Assembly (NCBI RefSeq): GCF_030272615.1 | Contig: NC_081412.1 | Location: 672,589,823-672,653,822, forward strand | Origin: Cryptomeria japonica | Lineage: Eukaryota > Streptophyta > Pinopsida > Cupressales > Cupressaceae | Reading direction: 5' to 3' | DNA length: 64,000 bases | In this document: in pieces, positions 48,892 through 61,456 of the stretch | Position numbering within the stretch: the stretch's first letter is position 1 | How the letters are laid out: the number at the start of each line of letters is the position of its first letter | Made by a program: the position numbers and the translations under genes | Notes under the pieces: model-generated | The model's input: the letters and a program-made list of their open reading frames with translations, nothing else | What the model was told of the DNA's origin: nothing | The model's database searches: none

Positions 48892-49797
48892 TGTTGGCAA
48901 TTAACACTCATTTGGTTGTCATTGCTAGCAAAATAGACAATATATTTGGTTTCTACTCACATCTCTCAGATACAGTAAAATTCGACATTCAAATCCGTGA
49001 GCATCAAGAATCTCAAGGTAATCGGCAAACAAGGTACTGGTATGAGTAGCCGATGTCATTTGGAAAACCAGTAAAGGGTATTGGAGGCCGAAATCACCTA
49101 CTTACCATCAAAGCACTTTATAATTCATATGTATTTGTAATGAGTTGTAATTTTATATTCAATGTAAGTCGACATATGACATGAATGTTTGTAAGGGTAT
49201 ATAAGTCAATTAATTAGGTCATTTTGATATAGAACGTATTTGATTATATTAGTGATGTAAACATTATATATGTGTGATCATTTGTGTGCGAAGGTAATGT
49301 TTTGTAATGATCTGTAGATGATTTTGAGGTGTTTACAAAGTATAGGTTATTCTGGCAAGGGTTTAGGGTTTTAGAACCAGAACATTTAGACCTTTAACTA
49401 GAACTCAATTAGGCATAGCAGATACATTATATGAGTTCAGTTTTGCTTTATTGTATTAGGAAGTGATTGTAGCCAGTGAGACTCTTTATGATGAGCAGTG
49501 TGCTCTAGATAGTGTGCCTTCCTACATGTGTAGGCCTCCATTATATGTAATATCTCTTCATATGGCTAGTGAATTGATATTGTGGGTCACAAATCCCACC
49601 GTGGTTTTTCCTCATTGAGGTTTAGCATGTATAAATTCTTTGTCTTATGGTGTTGATTTATGTGATTGCTTTATTTATTTCGGTTATATGTTTCTATGAT
49701 TACCGGTTGTTAAATGCATGCTTTAATAAGGCTAAAATATCCCATTTTGGTAGAACACTGATTCACCCCCCCCTCTCAATGTTCTTGGATTCCAACA
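48892..49797 (+). repeat. 3' LTR of element B
   Basis: The LTR is 906 bp, after the purine tract CCAAAGGGGGATA. It has a TATA box at 49198-49204. It is about 20 bp shorter than the 5' LTR, with a gap near 49100. Confidence 0.92.
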
Positions 49798-51830
49798 TGG
49801 TGAATCCAAAGAGTAAACCAGTCTCCACTCCTCTCAAGAAGGCCAAGCCTAGATAGAGTACGTATGCACCTACCTCTGGTATGCAGAAACTTGTTCTTCT
49901 ACCCAAGTCATAAACAACATTAACTGGTGAAGCAAAGAAGAGAAAGAAACAAAAACCAACAAGAAAATATGTAGCTGGAAGAAATAGAATTAGATGAAGA
50001 GGTCAGAGAAGTAAAGAAGATAGCCACTTATGCTAGAGTAGCAAGGAAGCCTAAAACCGGTGGTGCCTAGCCAACCAAGAAGCCAAGGGCTAAAACTGAG
50101 TCATCTGGAAAAGCTAGAGCAAGTAAGAAGTAGAAGTCAAAATTGGATGAAGCTCTCAAATCTTGAAAATTACAAGGTACATATGATGTTGTTCCCCCAA
50201 TGATCCTAAAACAAATAATTGATGAAACTCTTATGGATAGAAATTTTAACAATGTGCCTGTGTATTACAAAAAAATTGATGATAAAGATCAGAGAGAAAT
50301 TGAAGAAGCAGTTGTTCAATATATGGATATTTATTGTAAGGCAGTAATAGAACTATCATCCATGATCCCCAAGAGCCTATATGACATTTTGGATGCAAGG
50401 AGGAATACAACTAGTTTAGAGGATGAAAGGATAAAAGAGTATGTATTAGTAAATCTATCCTTAGTCATTTATAAAGGAGAAGTTATTAGATTATTAAATG
50501 TTACAAAGGAAATATTTCAAAGTAAGAAGAGGGTAAATAATATTATGCTCCGCAAAATAGATGAAGTCACTAAGGAAATAAAGATAATTTTGAGACAATT
50601 TTTGATCGATCACATAATTGATGTGAACCTGCCACATGATGAAACTCATCTAGGAGGAATCACATGACACATTTTTTTGGAAGTGCATAAATCTATTCTT
50701 GAAAAGAAAAAAGATTAATCATTCAAGAAAGCTATTTCGGAAGAACAACCAGGGTACATATCATAGTTGATGAACTTGTTGATAATGTTGATGACTTTGG
50801 TGAAGCTGTACATGATCCTCTGGTTATCGAAGTCATTTCAAAGAAGACAACTGAGGAGACAAATGATACGGATAAGGACAATGATTATGGTGAGAAAGGT
50901 GAAATGGATGAGAGCACAGAGGTTGCAGAAAAAGAGAAAGGAGAGGAAAAGGGAGATCAGGCTCTGGTGATAATGGCAAGATACACTATTGTTGATAAAG
51001 GGAAATAGATTTTTACTGATTCAAATGACTTTGGTCAAGGACCTATTGATTTGAGTTCATTATCTACAATACAAGCATTAAATTTGGAAACTCTTGCATA
51101 AGCCAAAGCTAGTGACGACTTACTTAAGTAAAATGGCTTACTTAAGTCCCATTATATAGATAAAGAATCTATAACACTGGCATGAGATGTCCTAGAGAAA
51201 ATTATGCCATCCTTCAAACCAGACTCATCTGATCCCTCTAGTAAGATTAAGAGTATGTTGAATGATGTAGGTTCTCATTTTGAATATTTGGAGAAGGTAG
51301 TAGATATCAAAGATTTGAATCAGTTTAATGCTATGAGATTGAAAACATTTTTTGAAGATGATTGAGGATTATAAGGTGATCTTAGTTACTGCTGTGAAGA
51401 GAATTCAAGATGCATTAGATGAATATGGTCAGATATACAAGTCATGTCTAATTTTTCTGTAGTTCACTATAGACATTGACAAGAAAATTAGAGAATGTGA
51501 AGGGCAGCTTGCTAGCATATCATAGTCATATGCACCCCAATCAGTCCCAACTAGTAGTTTTAAACATATTATATAAGATTAAGAGTTTAAATTAGGAAAA
51601 GGAAAGATTTTTGGGTAGAGTCTAGTTGAAGTAAGGAGTCTTATCAATCCCTGGATAGATTCTTTGATGAGAAGTATGTAGGATGCTAAGGATGCTCTAG
51701 ATTTCAGTGTTTTGGGAGATAGAAGAGGAGAAGAGGCACTTGCTTATCTTTTTAGTGGGATGATAAGAATTTTTGAGAGTTTGAAGAGGGCATGGGATAA
51801 ACATTTATTGTACCTTAGAATAGTTTTTGT
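49798..51830 (+). pseudogene. Element A ORF2, part 3 (second and C-terminal domains)
   Basis: After the TGGTG duplication the frame reads on as a basic linker (NPKSKPVSTPLKKAK). It then enters the second helical domain (50200-50667, 155 open codons, with EIEEAVVQYMDIYCKAVIEL and DILDARRNT, matching D's EIEEAILLHIDIYKRSLVEI and NKLDARR). An acidic stretch and a helical C-terminal region, broken by stops, run to about 51830. It shows that this part of ORF2 is collinear with B, C and D despite two large insertions upstream. Confidence 0.8.
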
Positions 51831-52033
51831 AGACATATTCAAATTTATGTGAGAAATTGTACATATCCTTGTATATAAATTTTGGTGGATTCCTATAGTT
51901 GGCATTATTGTCAAAGGGGGAGAGGGAAGAGTGAAAAATGGTGCTAATTCTCAGGGGGAGCTTGCATATTCTTGTTGAGCTTGATTTGCAGTCTTGAGTG
52001 TACAACTTATTTTTCATAATGTTTCCATCAATG

Positions 52034-52047
52034 CCAAAGAGGGAGAT
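52034..52047 (+). promoter_or_regulatory. Polypurine tract of element A
   Basis: CCAAAGAGGGAGAT abuts the 3' LTR. The counterparts in B, C and D are CCAAAGGGGGATA, CCAAAGGGGGAGAT and CTAAAGGTGGAGAT. All follow TGCCATCAATG or a close variant. Confidence 0.75.
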
Positions 52048-53143
52048 TGTTCGCAAGAGACAATGTTCTGATGAAGATTTATGCATGAGAGATTCTTAGG
52101 GGTTTTCATTGATGGTAACTCAATTTAGAATTCACATCCGATGTACATAGATTTGGTTTACTGGAAGGTCATTTTGTTCATAAGGCATAAGTTTGAAAAG
52201 TGGAACACAGTAACCAATGGAGTGTGCATATCTTAATTTTGATTGGACAATTTTGGTTGTGATGATTAAGGTATTTGATTCAAGGCTTGAGAAATATTAT
52301 TTCATGATCCTGATATGTGGCATTTACTCATGAGTAAGTTTAGAGGTTCAGTATCTGGTAATTCAGTTTGAGAAAAGCTATTTTGGCGTAACATATGTTG
52401 CAGATTTTTTGGGTTGATTTTAATGATTGGTTTCATGTTTGAGGTGTTTGGGCTGACCTATTGTAATCTTATTAACATCTTGTTTTGGTTTTCATTTGTA
52501 TGTTGCATGTTATGCAGTTTTTGGAAGCCAACATAGTTAATGAATTTTTATTGGTGCAAATGTATAAGATTAATTTGGTTGATCATTTTGATAGATATTA
52601 TGAATGAGAGAAGTTTGTACAAGAGAATGTGTGAATTTAGGTGAATGTGATTGGAGGTTTGGTACTCTGGTATTTGATAGAGAAAGAAAATAGGGCGGAG
52701 AGACAAAACAGTTGCAGAGGTTGATCTGATCCTAACTGGAGCTGCATTTTGCCATATTTAGATGCTATACTTCAACTCATTCATTATTGTATTCATTTGT
52801 AATATCCTGTAAGGAAATGATCCTTCCTTCAGGTTGTATCCCCTTTGTAATTAAGTAGTGAGCTCTAGGCAATGTGCCTGAATGCAAGTCCATTCCCCTT
52901 TTTTAATATTATCATACTTTTGGCGTTAGTATAATAATATTATGGGTTCAAATCCCACCATGGTTTTTCCCTTTCTAGGTTTCCACATACAAATCTTGGT
53001 GTTTTGGTTGTGTGGTTGTTTACTTTATATTTCTACACTTTGCTTTCTTTCTTATGCATCTCTTGGTTTAAGAATCAAATTAGCAAGTTTGAAAATTGTA
53101 AAACATTGATTCACCCCCCTCTCGGCGTTCATTGATTCCAACA
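52048..53143 (+). repeat. 3' LTR of element A
   Basis: The LTR is 1096 bp, starting TGTTCGCAAGAGAC and ending CATTGATTCCAACA. It is collinear with 17409-18542 but strongly diverged, so A is old. Confidence 0.87.
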
Positions 53144-55617
53144 TATAATTTGACAATTCCTCTCCCAATTGACTATATGTCCACAATTAGAAATGGGAAA
53201 CCCCTCCTCCTTTTCCCATTCTCTACATAGAAGACAAGAAGCCATTCTGGGCTACCAAATTTGGGATTAAGGAAAACATAAATTTTCTATGGAATCTCTT
53301 TTTTCTTACCAAGTTTGAAGATAGAGGATGGATAAGAGAATACATGGAAGATGATGGAATTATTTTGTCCATTTCTGAAGATAGAATAAATACTTGGGTG
53401 ACTGAGCTAAAACAAGATGTGGTGGAATTAGGGCTTGAACCTATAGAATTATTGGTCTTCTTCCCCCATGTCCCTCTCCTTTGATTTTCTCATGAGATTT
53501 CCTTTGATAGAAGCAAGGTCTCTCTAAGACAAGCATTGGTGTCCCCTTCCTCTAATTTGGGCCATGGGTCTTTATCTCCCTCCTCTTCATCTCGAGCTCC
53601 CTAAATTAAATGTTTTAACTTTTGGTTTATTTTCATTAGCATCTTAGGTTTGTGTTTAGGTTCTCTCATATTTTTGTTTATACTTGAAGATGTAATTCTC
53701 AAACTGTTTGATTTGTTCTGGTTTCTCCTATCCTAGGTGGGCATTGGACTATGAAGCCCAGATGGGATTGTCTTGTTTGGTCTCTGGCTTCATTTCCAAT
53801 CTTTTCTAGACAATTTTAAACGTTTTAAATGTTTTTAATATATTTAATATAAAATATATCGACAATGGCCCCTTATTGATAAAAACATTAGAAAAATCTA
53901 AATTAATTTATAATTTTATAATAAATATTATAAAATAATACATTTTAATATTTATTTTGAAATATTATATTACATTCACTTACAGTAAATTTTATGATTT
54001 AATGATGTCATATATAGGGACATATAAAAATATAATAGGACGAACCATAGAATTTAATAATTTATAATATACTATCTAAAATTGAAAAGGTGATCACAAA
54101 AAAACAAATTGAACATCGGCGGTCTCCCTAATCCTTAAGGGATGCAGTTAAACTAGCTCCAAAATGACATGTTAACCACATGTGAAAACTCATGTTATTG
54201 ATCATGATGAACGATCTGTAAATTTTGTAAAAATCAATAAAATTCAGTTTTTTGATCTGTGACATGTCGTTTTGGTGCTAGTTTAGCTACAAACATCCTT
54301 AAAGAGGGATAAATATTTAATGACTCTTCAAACATATCGCTTGTCTTATTTTTTCCCATGAGATAAATATTTAAGAAAGAAACTTCCATGACTTTCCTCG
54401 GCACCTCTCCACAAGTTTAACAACTCTCCAAATGTACAACCTCCCTTGCCATTTCTTGAGTGTTAGTTCTAAAGAAATTGGCTTTGTTTATCTCTAAAAT
54501 GAAGAATTTAGTAACTTTACTTATAAGATGGCCTTGAAACCCTCCAACTTCACCAATATGGCCAAAAACAATGGGGAAAAGGAAGATATTAACTTATAGA
54601 TTTTTTAGGTTCAACACATCAGAATAAGTTAAAAATATACTGATAATATTGGCTTGCCATTTTAAGTTTCCATCCAAACCTCTAACAATTTTTTTATGCC
54701 CTTAATTTGTAGCTTGTATGGAGAGATGTGTACATCCAACTTCTAGCTAGCATATCTTTTAATTCACTTATAGAGATGTGTATCCAAATTTTCTTTTGTA
54801 ATTATTAAAAATGAAGGGAGAGCTCTCCTTTTCAATCCATTAGAATCAATTTTTCATATTTGAAAGATAATTTTATTAGTGAAGGGAGATCTACTAATGT
54901 ACACATAAATCTTGTATAGACTTACAAATATTTCCTAGACTTGATATTTAAAGATTTTGAATGCCCATCATAATTTTATCTTCCTAATATTAATTAGTCA
55001 AGTCAAGAATCTTTACCCAGGTATACAATATTAATATCATCCCAACTCTTGACTAAAAACCAATTTCCCTTTTGTAGGAAGAATCCTAATGTTCCTAAAA
55101 GCCAAAGAACGTCGAGTAAAATGCTTTAAAGAAATGAAGGAAAATTTCCATTAACCATGATATTGGTTCCGAACTCTATTTCCTATATTTACATATTTGG
55201 CCATGAACCCATAAATTTCACAACAAGGGTCTTTCCATTATGCTTGGAAACTTATCAACCACCAAATTAGGTATCCTAAGGTGGAGACCACTATCCTTCA
55301 ACACCAATTCATGAAGGGAATGCAATCACAAATAGGATACTTATCTTGAATAATATTTTTCCTCGATCATTGAATGTTGCTTCTCTCAGTGTTAGAATTC
55401 ACGAGGACCTTTACTATGAGTATATATGCCTAAGAGATCTACACAACCCTACATTTACTAAAGAGAAAAAGGTAAACTCTTTTCTAGGCATTGCTCCTCC
55501 TTGGCCACTAAGGGAGAGATTATTCATGCAAGTTGAAATAAAAACCTATGGAGTTCCTCCAAACCCATCAGTATCCCCTATTATGAGATGTGTATACCTA
55601 TAAGGAGACCCTTTCAT
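53144..55617. other. Spacer between elements A and D
   Basis: No intact gene is present. A short, interrupted coding-like stretch at about 53330-53600 and an 85-codon frame at 55346-55603 are not recognised. It contains one MITE-like hairpin (54139-54298). Confidence 0.45.
54139..54298. mobile_element. Short foldback MITE, about 160 bp
   Basis: The ends GGATG and CATCC are followed inward by inverted copies of AAACTAGCWCCAAAAYGACATGT (about 54150-54172 and 54263-54286). TTAA(G) flanks it on both sides (54135 and 54299). Size and structure fit a Tourist- or Stowaway-like MITE. The middle is AT-rich. Confidence 0.6.
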
Positions 55618-56461
55618 TATTGGTATCCAAGAACACTGAGAGGGGGGGCTGAATTAGTGTTCTATCGGTAAGATAAGATTTTATGCTTTTATACCATACA
55701 CATATAAACCGGTAAATGAATAAACACGTAACTTGAAGAAAATAAACCATCCACATGAATGAACACCATAACAGACAGATTTTATAAGTGGAAAACATTA
55801 AAGAGGAAACACCATGGTGGGATTGTGACCCACAATATCAATTCACTGGCAATATGAAAGATATTACATAAAGATGGGCCTTGCACATGTAGGAAGGCAC
55901 ACTGCCTAGAGCACACTGCTCATCACTAAAGATTTTTACTAACTACAAGCTTCTGCTAAAGTAAAACAATGATAATAAACTCACAAAATGCATCTCTTAT
56001 ACCAAAAAGAGTTCTGGTTATAGCTCTTCTCTATACCGGATCATAAACCCTAAACACTACTACTGGTATCTCCTTCCCTCCAAGAATGTATTACAAACAT
56101 TCACATACAAATGATCTTCGTATTCCACAATCCCATCCACATGTTCTATATCTCATAATGACCTAACAAACTAGCCTATATACCCTTTACAAACATTATG
56201 CCTTATATTTGATTGAAATACAAAAAGATATGCAATGTAGGCCTTATACAACAATTACAAAATGATTTTACAATTAAAACTTCCTTGATGTTGGCTTCCC
56301 TGAAGTGCTGGATGTCAGTGTTGGTGTTGGTTGTAACCCTAGATGCTCAATTTTGGTGTCTATCGGTGAATGCATCCTAATGTCGGTATATGACTTGGAC
56401 ATTTAATCTTGTTGCCATCAATGAAAAAAAAAAAGAATCTGATGAGTGTTAATTGCCAACA
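55618..56461 (-). repeat. 3' LTR of element D
   Basis: The LTR is 844 bp. The C-rich tract flanked by AGAACACTGA and TTAGTGTTCT (55630-55663) is in the normal family orientation. A TATA box equivalent is at about 56177-56183. Confidence 0.88.
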
Positions 56462-56475
56462 ATCTCCACCTTTAG
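56462..56475 (-). promoter_or_regulatory. Polypurine tract of element D
   Basis: On the minus strand CTAAAGGTGGAGAT directly precedes the 3' LTR and follows TTGCCATCAATG. Confidence 0.7.
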
Positions 56476-56738
56476 CATTGATGGCAACACTCATGTGAAA
56501 AATGGATTATCTGCCAATCCAACTAACAAATGACATATGCTCCCCCTGAGAAATACACTCCTAATATATGATATTTTCTAATATTTCTCACATATATACA
56601 CTCTCCCTTTGGCATCAATGCCAAAAACCAGTGAAAGAATTGAAAGAATTTGGTTCAGAACAAAAGAATGAAGAAATACTGATTATTTTACTGGAGCTTG
56701 ACTAACTTCAAAATTTTTGGGTAAGCCTTGTATAGCAA

Positions 56739-59700
56739 CTATAAGTTTGTATCCCAGCCGGTTTTGAAGGTTTCGGATATGGATACCAGTCCACTTAATA
56801 AGTGTGCAAGTGTTTCCTTCTCTGAGACTTTTTCTAGTGGGGGTTTTGCAATCATGTCCATACATTCTCTCTTGTGCACACCCAGTGAGTCCAATCTTGG
56901 ACTCATCAATTCTCTAAGACTCCTTTCTCTCTGAATGATCTTTCCTCTCTCCTTCTCAAAAGCAAAAATTTTATTCTCCAAAGACAAAATTTGACCAACA
57001 ACAAATGTTGTTGGAGAGGTCAATCCATCAAATGAATTTGCAATGTTAGCTACCTTATCATGTAATTCCTTTAATCTACTATCCATATTTTCTATAAGAA
57101 TTTCTATGTTACAACAGACCCTATAGATATTTATACACCGTTTCAAACAATTCTCAATAAGAGTGAGTTTATCTTCAATTTTCTTCTTCTCTATTACAAT
57201 GATTTGGTAAAAAGCAGCTCTTTTAGCCACAGTGAATCTCTCTAGTGCTTACCAGTCTGAAATATGCTACGGTTATTGAAAATTCTTAGATATGTGCTCT
57301 GTTAGTGTTTTAAGCTTTCCAGAAGGGCTTTCTTCATTCTCAATCATGAAATCAGGTATTAATCTATGCAAAACTATAACTGATATCTATTATTCCTTTA
57401 TCTATGGACACTTCATTTAGTAGCTTTTGAGTAGCTACAATCATTACTTCAGTGGGACTCATCTCAATTATTGATTTCTTCTCAACTTGAGAAGTGTCAG
57501 TTGCCAAAATCTTTGTCGCGGAATCAATATCTATTGCCAGTGTAGTCTCAGTTCCCTTTACCTTTACCTTTACCTGCTTTGCAGGGGTGGCTTCACCACT
57601 TGGTGCGATAACAATTACTATCAATGGAGAATTATCCATAATATTCTCAGTATCTTGTATATTGCCTTCCTCAAAAATAGTTTCTATTGGTATAAACTGT
57701 ACACTCTCCTTAGCTATCAGTGATGTTTGTATACCCTTATTTTCTACCGGTATATCCAAAGTTGGTTCAAAACTTCCCAAAATACGTTTCCCTTTTGATT
57801 TATTTGAAATGGTGGAATTTGTTGACTTAACAAATTATTCATGAGAGGTAAGAAAGTCTGGATTCTTCTATAAGAATTTGGCCCAACCCTCACTGGTCTC
57901 ATTTATAACCTCATTAACCCTGCCCCTCATTAGGATTATTTGTTGGGGTTTGCTACTAAAAATTGTCCTATTGGCAACTTCTATACACCTCTTCATTTCT
58001 TCATTACTTATTGCACCACACAAATTGAAAAGTTCTACCTCTTTGATTTCTCTATCCCTCTTGACTACATCAACTCTTCTAGCATCTAGTTTATTGTACA
58101 ATGATAGAGGAATTTCCTTCAAAATTTCTACTAAGGATCTCTTATAAATATCTATGTGCAACAAAATTGCCTCTTCTATCTCATTTTGATCATTGTCCTC
58201 TAAAATCTCATAGTACATAGATACATTTTTCAAAATTTCATCAATTAATTCAGCATAGGTCATTTTAGCCTTACCAGACTTAGTAGCATCATCACTCTTC
58301 TTCTCTTTGTTGGGGGTTACCAAAGTGGATGTAACTGGTTTTCTCTTTTGAGTAGGCTTCCTTATTGGAGGTGGGGGTGCAGTAGGTTTTGTTACCTTTC
58401 TAACAAGTTTCCTCCTTGGCTCCTCCTTTTTCTCCTCTATCAGTGGCTGGTCTACTTTCTTCCTTTATACCCTTCTAAATGCTAGAGGTTCATTGTCCTC
58501 TGGATCAGAATCAGAAGTGATGGTAGAAATGTAAGTTTCAGGCTTCTTCACTTCTGGAGTACTAACCACTATTGGTTCTGCTACCGATTCTCCTGTCGGT
58601 TTGGATCCAAAACCCATTTCAGTTCCTATCATGTGAATGACATTCTACACAAATGCAGACATCTTATCTATTTTCTTCTCCCTTCTCTTCCTATTGAAGA
58701 CAATTTTGACTTCAAGAGATTTTTCTTCTACAGTGCCAAAATGTTTATTTTTGTCATCCAATGGAGCATCTAGTAGCATCTTTGTATACATATCCAAAAT
58801 GTTATCATTCACCTCATATCCCAGCTCTATGACCCATATGGTCCTTGGTTATAGTGCCTCCATGAGGGTTTCATCGCTATTCACCATAAAACAGATATCA
58901 ATGGAGTACTTCTCCATAATGTGCTTTGATATTCTATCCCTCTGCTTCATATTTTTTTGAAATATTTTGAAATAACCCCAAATTTTCTCATCTCTTCTGG
59001 TATCAAGACCAGTGATTGCTTCCTTGATTTGCATACCTACCGATATGTCATGAGCCCAATGCTTCTTCCCTAGACTAGGTAGCTCATTTATGAAGTAAAG
59101 CATCTAACAAACAATGAGATTTCCAAATCTAAAGGTTCCTTTCTTAACACCCTTGATCTTTCCAAGATTCAACATCAGTTCACTCCTCAGCCATTCATAT
59201 AAATCATATTTTTCATCATTCCTCAGCATCTGATATGCATCATGGATGCAAGAACTAGAAACATAATTCAATCGGCTAGATTGAGTTACCTTATAGCCAA
59301 TTTTCATGCTTGCAAACTTCACATCTGTGTCCTTGATTGTGCTAATCCTCTGATCTTCCATCATGGGTTGTGTCGATGAGCTCCTCAACCCCTGTGTTGG
59401 AAATATTTTTGCTAGGTTCTTGTCTAACTTTGGGTAAGATGGTGACTTCTTGAATAGCCTCATTGGTGATCATGTAAGGTAGATCCAACTAGATGAACTT
59501 GTTGTGAACCTTGCACAGAACGTATGTAATGATCTCATCTTTGAATTCCACTATGTATAGAATACAAGTTAACCCAATGGCTTTGTATTTCGGCTTGATG
59601 GTTTTGGAGCTGCCCAGTAACACCATTTGATACATACCTTTGATTTCCTCTGTGCCTAGATCCTCCAAGGTGCAGTCATGTATACCCTTACATCTTCAAC

Positions 59701-59856
59701 ATACATCATGTTGTCAGAAACCCTAGAGAATGCTCTCGTAGAGTCTTCCTTCTTAGCTATTAGGGGAACCTCCTTGAAGATGGGTCTCAGCCTATCCTTT
59801 TCTTTGACAATGGTGAGATTTTGAATGAAAGTAGGAGCTGAAGATCTAGATGCCAT
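56739..59856 (-). pseudogene. Element D ORF2 (unknown protein, about 1000 codons)
   Basis: The start MASRSSAPTFI at 59856 leads to YVEDVRVYM, where a 1-base change shifts the frame near 59665. The reading then continues in another frame (119 open codons at 59463-59104; 84 at 59103-58849) with KYDLYEWLRSELMLNLGKIK, FRFGNLIVCL and WGYFKIFQKNMKQRDRISKHI. A basic Lys/Pro linker (about 58640-58330) leads into the second domain (58323-57868, 151 open codons, EIEEAILLHIDIYKRSL, CIEVANRTIF, RGRVNEVI). An acidic segment (57780-57364) follows. The C-terminal coiled-coil domain (57230-56739, 163 open codons) ends in SPRLDSLGVHKRECMDM. Long open stretches suggest it decayed late. The function is unknown. 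Confidence 0.83.
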
Positions 59857-60306
59857 TTTGAAGAATACCTGAAAGTGAACATCGGTTGGAAGATTGAGTG
59901 CTTCTTAGATAATTGCTAGAATTCCCTTTAGAATGCCTTTACTCGCTCTTAATTGCCTAAAATTTTCCTTTTCTTCACTCTGAATGCTTCAATGTTGGGT
60001 GAGTGAAAATGAATCCACTTTTCCCTTTTATCAGCGAATAAACCCTAATCTTTCTCTGTCATAAATGCTTCATGATCTACCCTACCGGATGTTGATTTCA
60101 AAGTCTTAGGTTGGGTAAACCTTCATCAATGATGAACACAATTCTCTAGATCTCCTCAGATCTCCTTCAGGGAATATGCAAGATTTGCAATGATTTTGCC
60201 AACCCCTAAGGCTTATGCCTTAGTTACGGGTGGAATTTCATACCGGTGGAGGAACGCTCTATTCTACTAGTGGAGTTACCAGTGTTGTTGCATATCCACT
60301 TAGTCC

Positions 60307-61376
60307 TTAAGATTTTCTAACCCATCTCTTGGTGTGATCTTGTTGTATTTCATCTACCTTCTGCTTTCCTTTCGCATTTGCTTGATTATTGCTAACCGGT
60401 TGAGTCTTGCTTCTGTAGTACTTTGCAATATGACCTATTTTGTTGCATGCATAACATGTAATATTGTTCTTCTGAATTGCTTTGATATATCTGGTGTCAT
60501 TCCTTAACCTAGAATGATTAGCCAAATGTCTAAACTTTCCACATGCATGACATTTAACATTCATTTTATAGTCTTCTGGCTTATGACCATATTTCTTGCA
60601 ATTTGTGCATTGACTGGGAACATATTTGTAGTTTTTATTTTCTCTATTTTTACATTGTTTAGCCATATGCCCAAATTTATTACAAACAAAGCATCTACCA
60701 TTGAATTTATATGCATTAGAATGCCTTACTGGTTTTCTCTATTCTGAAGAGTTTTGCACACCAGTTGTTTGATCTGCGGTACTGGAGCTTTCACCTCGTA
60801 CAAATCCAAGTCCTCTAGAATCATCACTTTGCATTTCTCTTTTCAATAAGTCATCCAATTGTGCAACACTGATCCTAAAATTTTCTTTGTACTCACTTGC
60901 AGTAGTCAGATCATCTCTCAAAGTTATTACTTGTCTTTCAAGTTCTTGTTCATTATTCTGGGATAATGAACATATCATAAGCCAATCTCATTATTCTGGG
61001 ATAATGAACTAGTTTTTAACATATCATTCTCATGTGCCAATTTGTCTCATTCTTCATATTTGTTCTTAAGAGATGTAGCAAGATTTTCTTCTTTCTTCTT
61101 TTTTTCCTCAATATCCTTTGACATTGGCATAGTTAGGTCTTGCATTTCATTTTGCACGAGCATGTTTGCTTGACTCAGTTTTTGGCAATGTTCCTTGAGT
61201 GCATTATCATCATCTTGTTTTTGCAAAAGTTCTTTCCTTCTAGCTTGAGCTGATGATAACCTTTCTTGTAGGACAAGAATGAATTCATTTGCAGAATTCA
61301 ATTCATCTTGCAGTTTCAAGTTCTTCATCCTTTCAACATCAGAATCCTAAAGAGCCATCTCAAGTTGCTTTTCCAT
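60307..61376 (-). pseudogene. Element D gag: coiled coil and four CCHC knuckles
   Basis: Open pieces at 61328-61047 (93 codons), 60978-60739 (79) and 60666-60307 (119) belong to one gag. The first two are coiled coil, with heptad-like Leu spacing and many Lys, Glu and Gln. Knuckle 1 (CFVC...GH...C) is intact, at about 60693-60652. Knuckle 2 has its last Cys changed to Tyr. Knuckle 3 (CHAC) has lost its Gly and last Cys. Knuckle 4 (CYAC...GH) ends in Tyr. The tail DHTKRWVRKS matches DHTKRWVWKS in B. A start near 61376 (MEKQLEMAL) is the family start. Confidence 0.83.
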
Positions 61377-61440
61377 AGACACACCTAAAGATTCTAGTTT
61401 TAGGATCTTCCTCACATTGTTAAACTTCTTTCAAGGTACC

Positions 61441-61456
61441 AGGCTTTGATACCAAT
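61441..61456 (-). promoter_or_regulatory. Primer-binding site of element D
   Basis: On the minus strand ATTGGTATCAAAGCCT follows the 5' LTR, as in element C. Confidence 0.85.

Larger units (their letters stand above)
33045..49797 (+). mobile_element. Element B: four-knuckle LTR element nested in A
   Basis: LTRs at 33045-33971 and 48892-49797 start TGTTGGCAATT-ACACTCATT and end GGATTCCAACA. A perfect 5-bp target duplication TGGTG lies at 33040-33044 and 49798-49802, and the ORF2 of A continues across it. Inside are a primer site, gag, ORF2, element C (38005-45546), an insertion of about 2 kb and the purine tract. Without insertions it measures about 7 kb. Confidence 0.92.
17409..53143 (+). 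mobile_element. Element A: pol-less four-knuckle LTR element, 35.7 kb with nested insertions
   Basis: The 5' LTR (17409-18542) and 3' LTR (52048-53143) belong to the same subtype: both start TG(C/T)T-(A/C)GCAAGA and share long collinear stretches. The flanks are GATAA (17404-17408) and TATAA (53144-53148), a 4/5 target duplication. The internal parts appear in family order: primer site, gag, ORF2 part 1, an insertion (20598-32219), ORF2 part 2, element B (33045-49797), ORF2 part 3, purine tract. Removing the insertions leaves about 7.4 kb, matching elements C and D. It is the oldest member of the nest. Confidence 0.85.
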
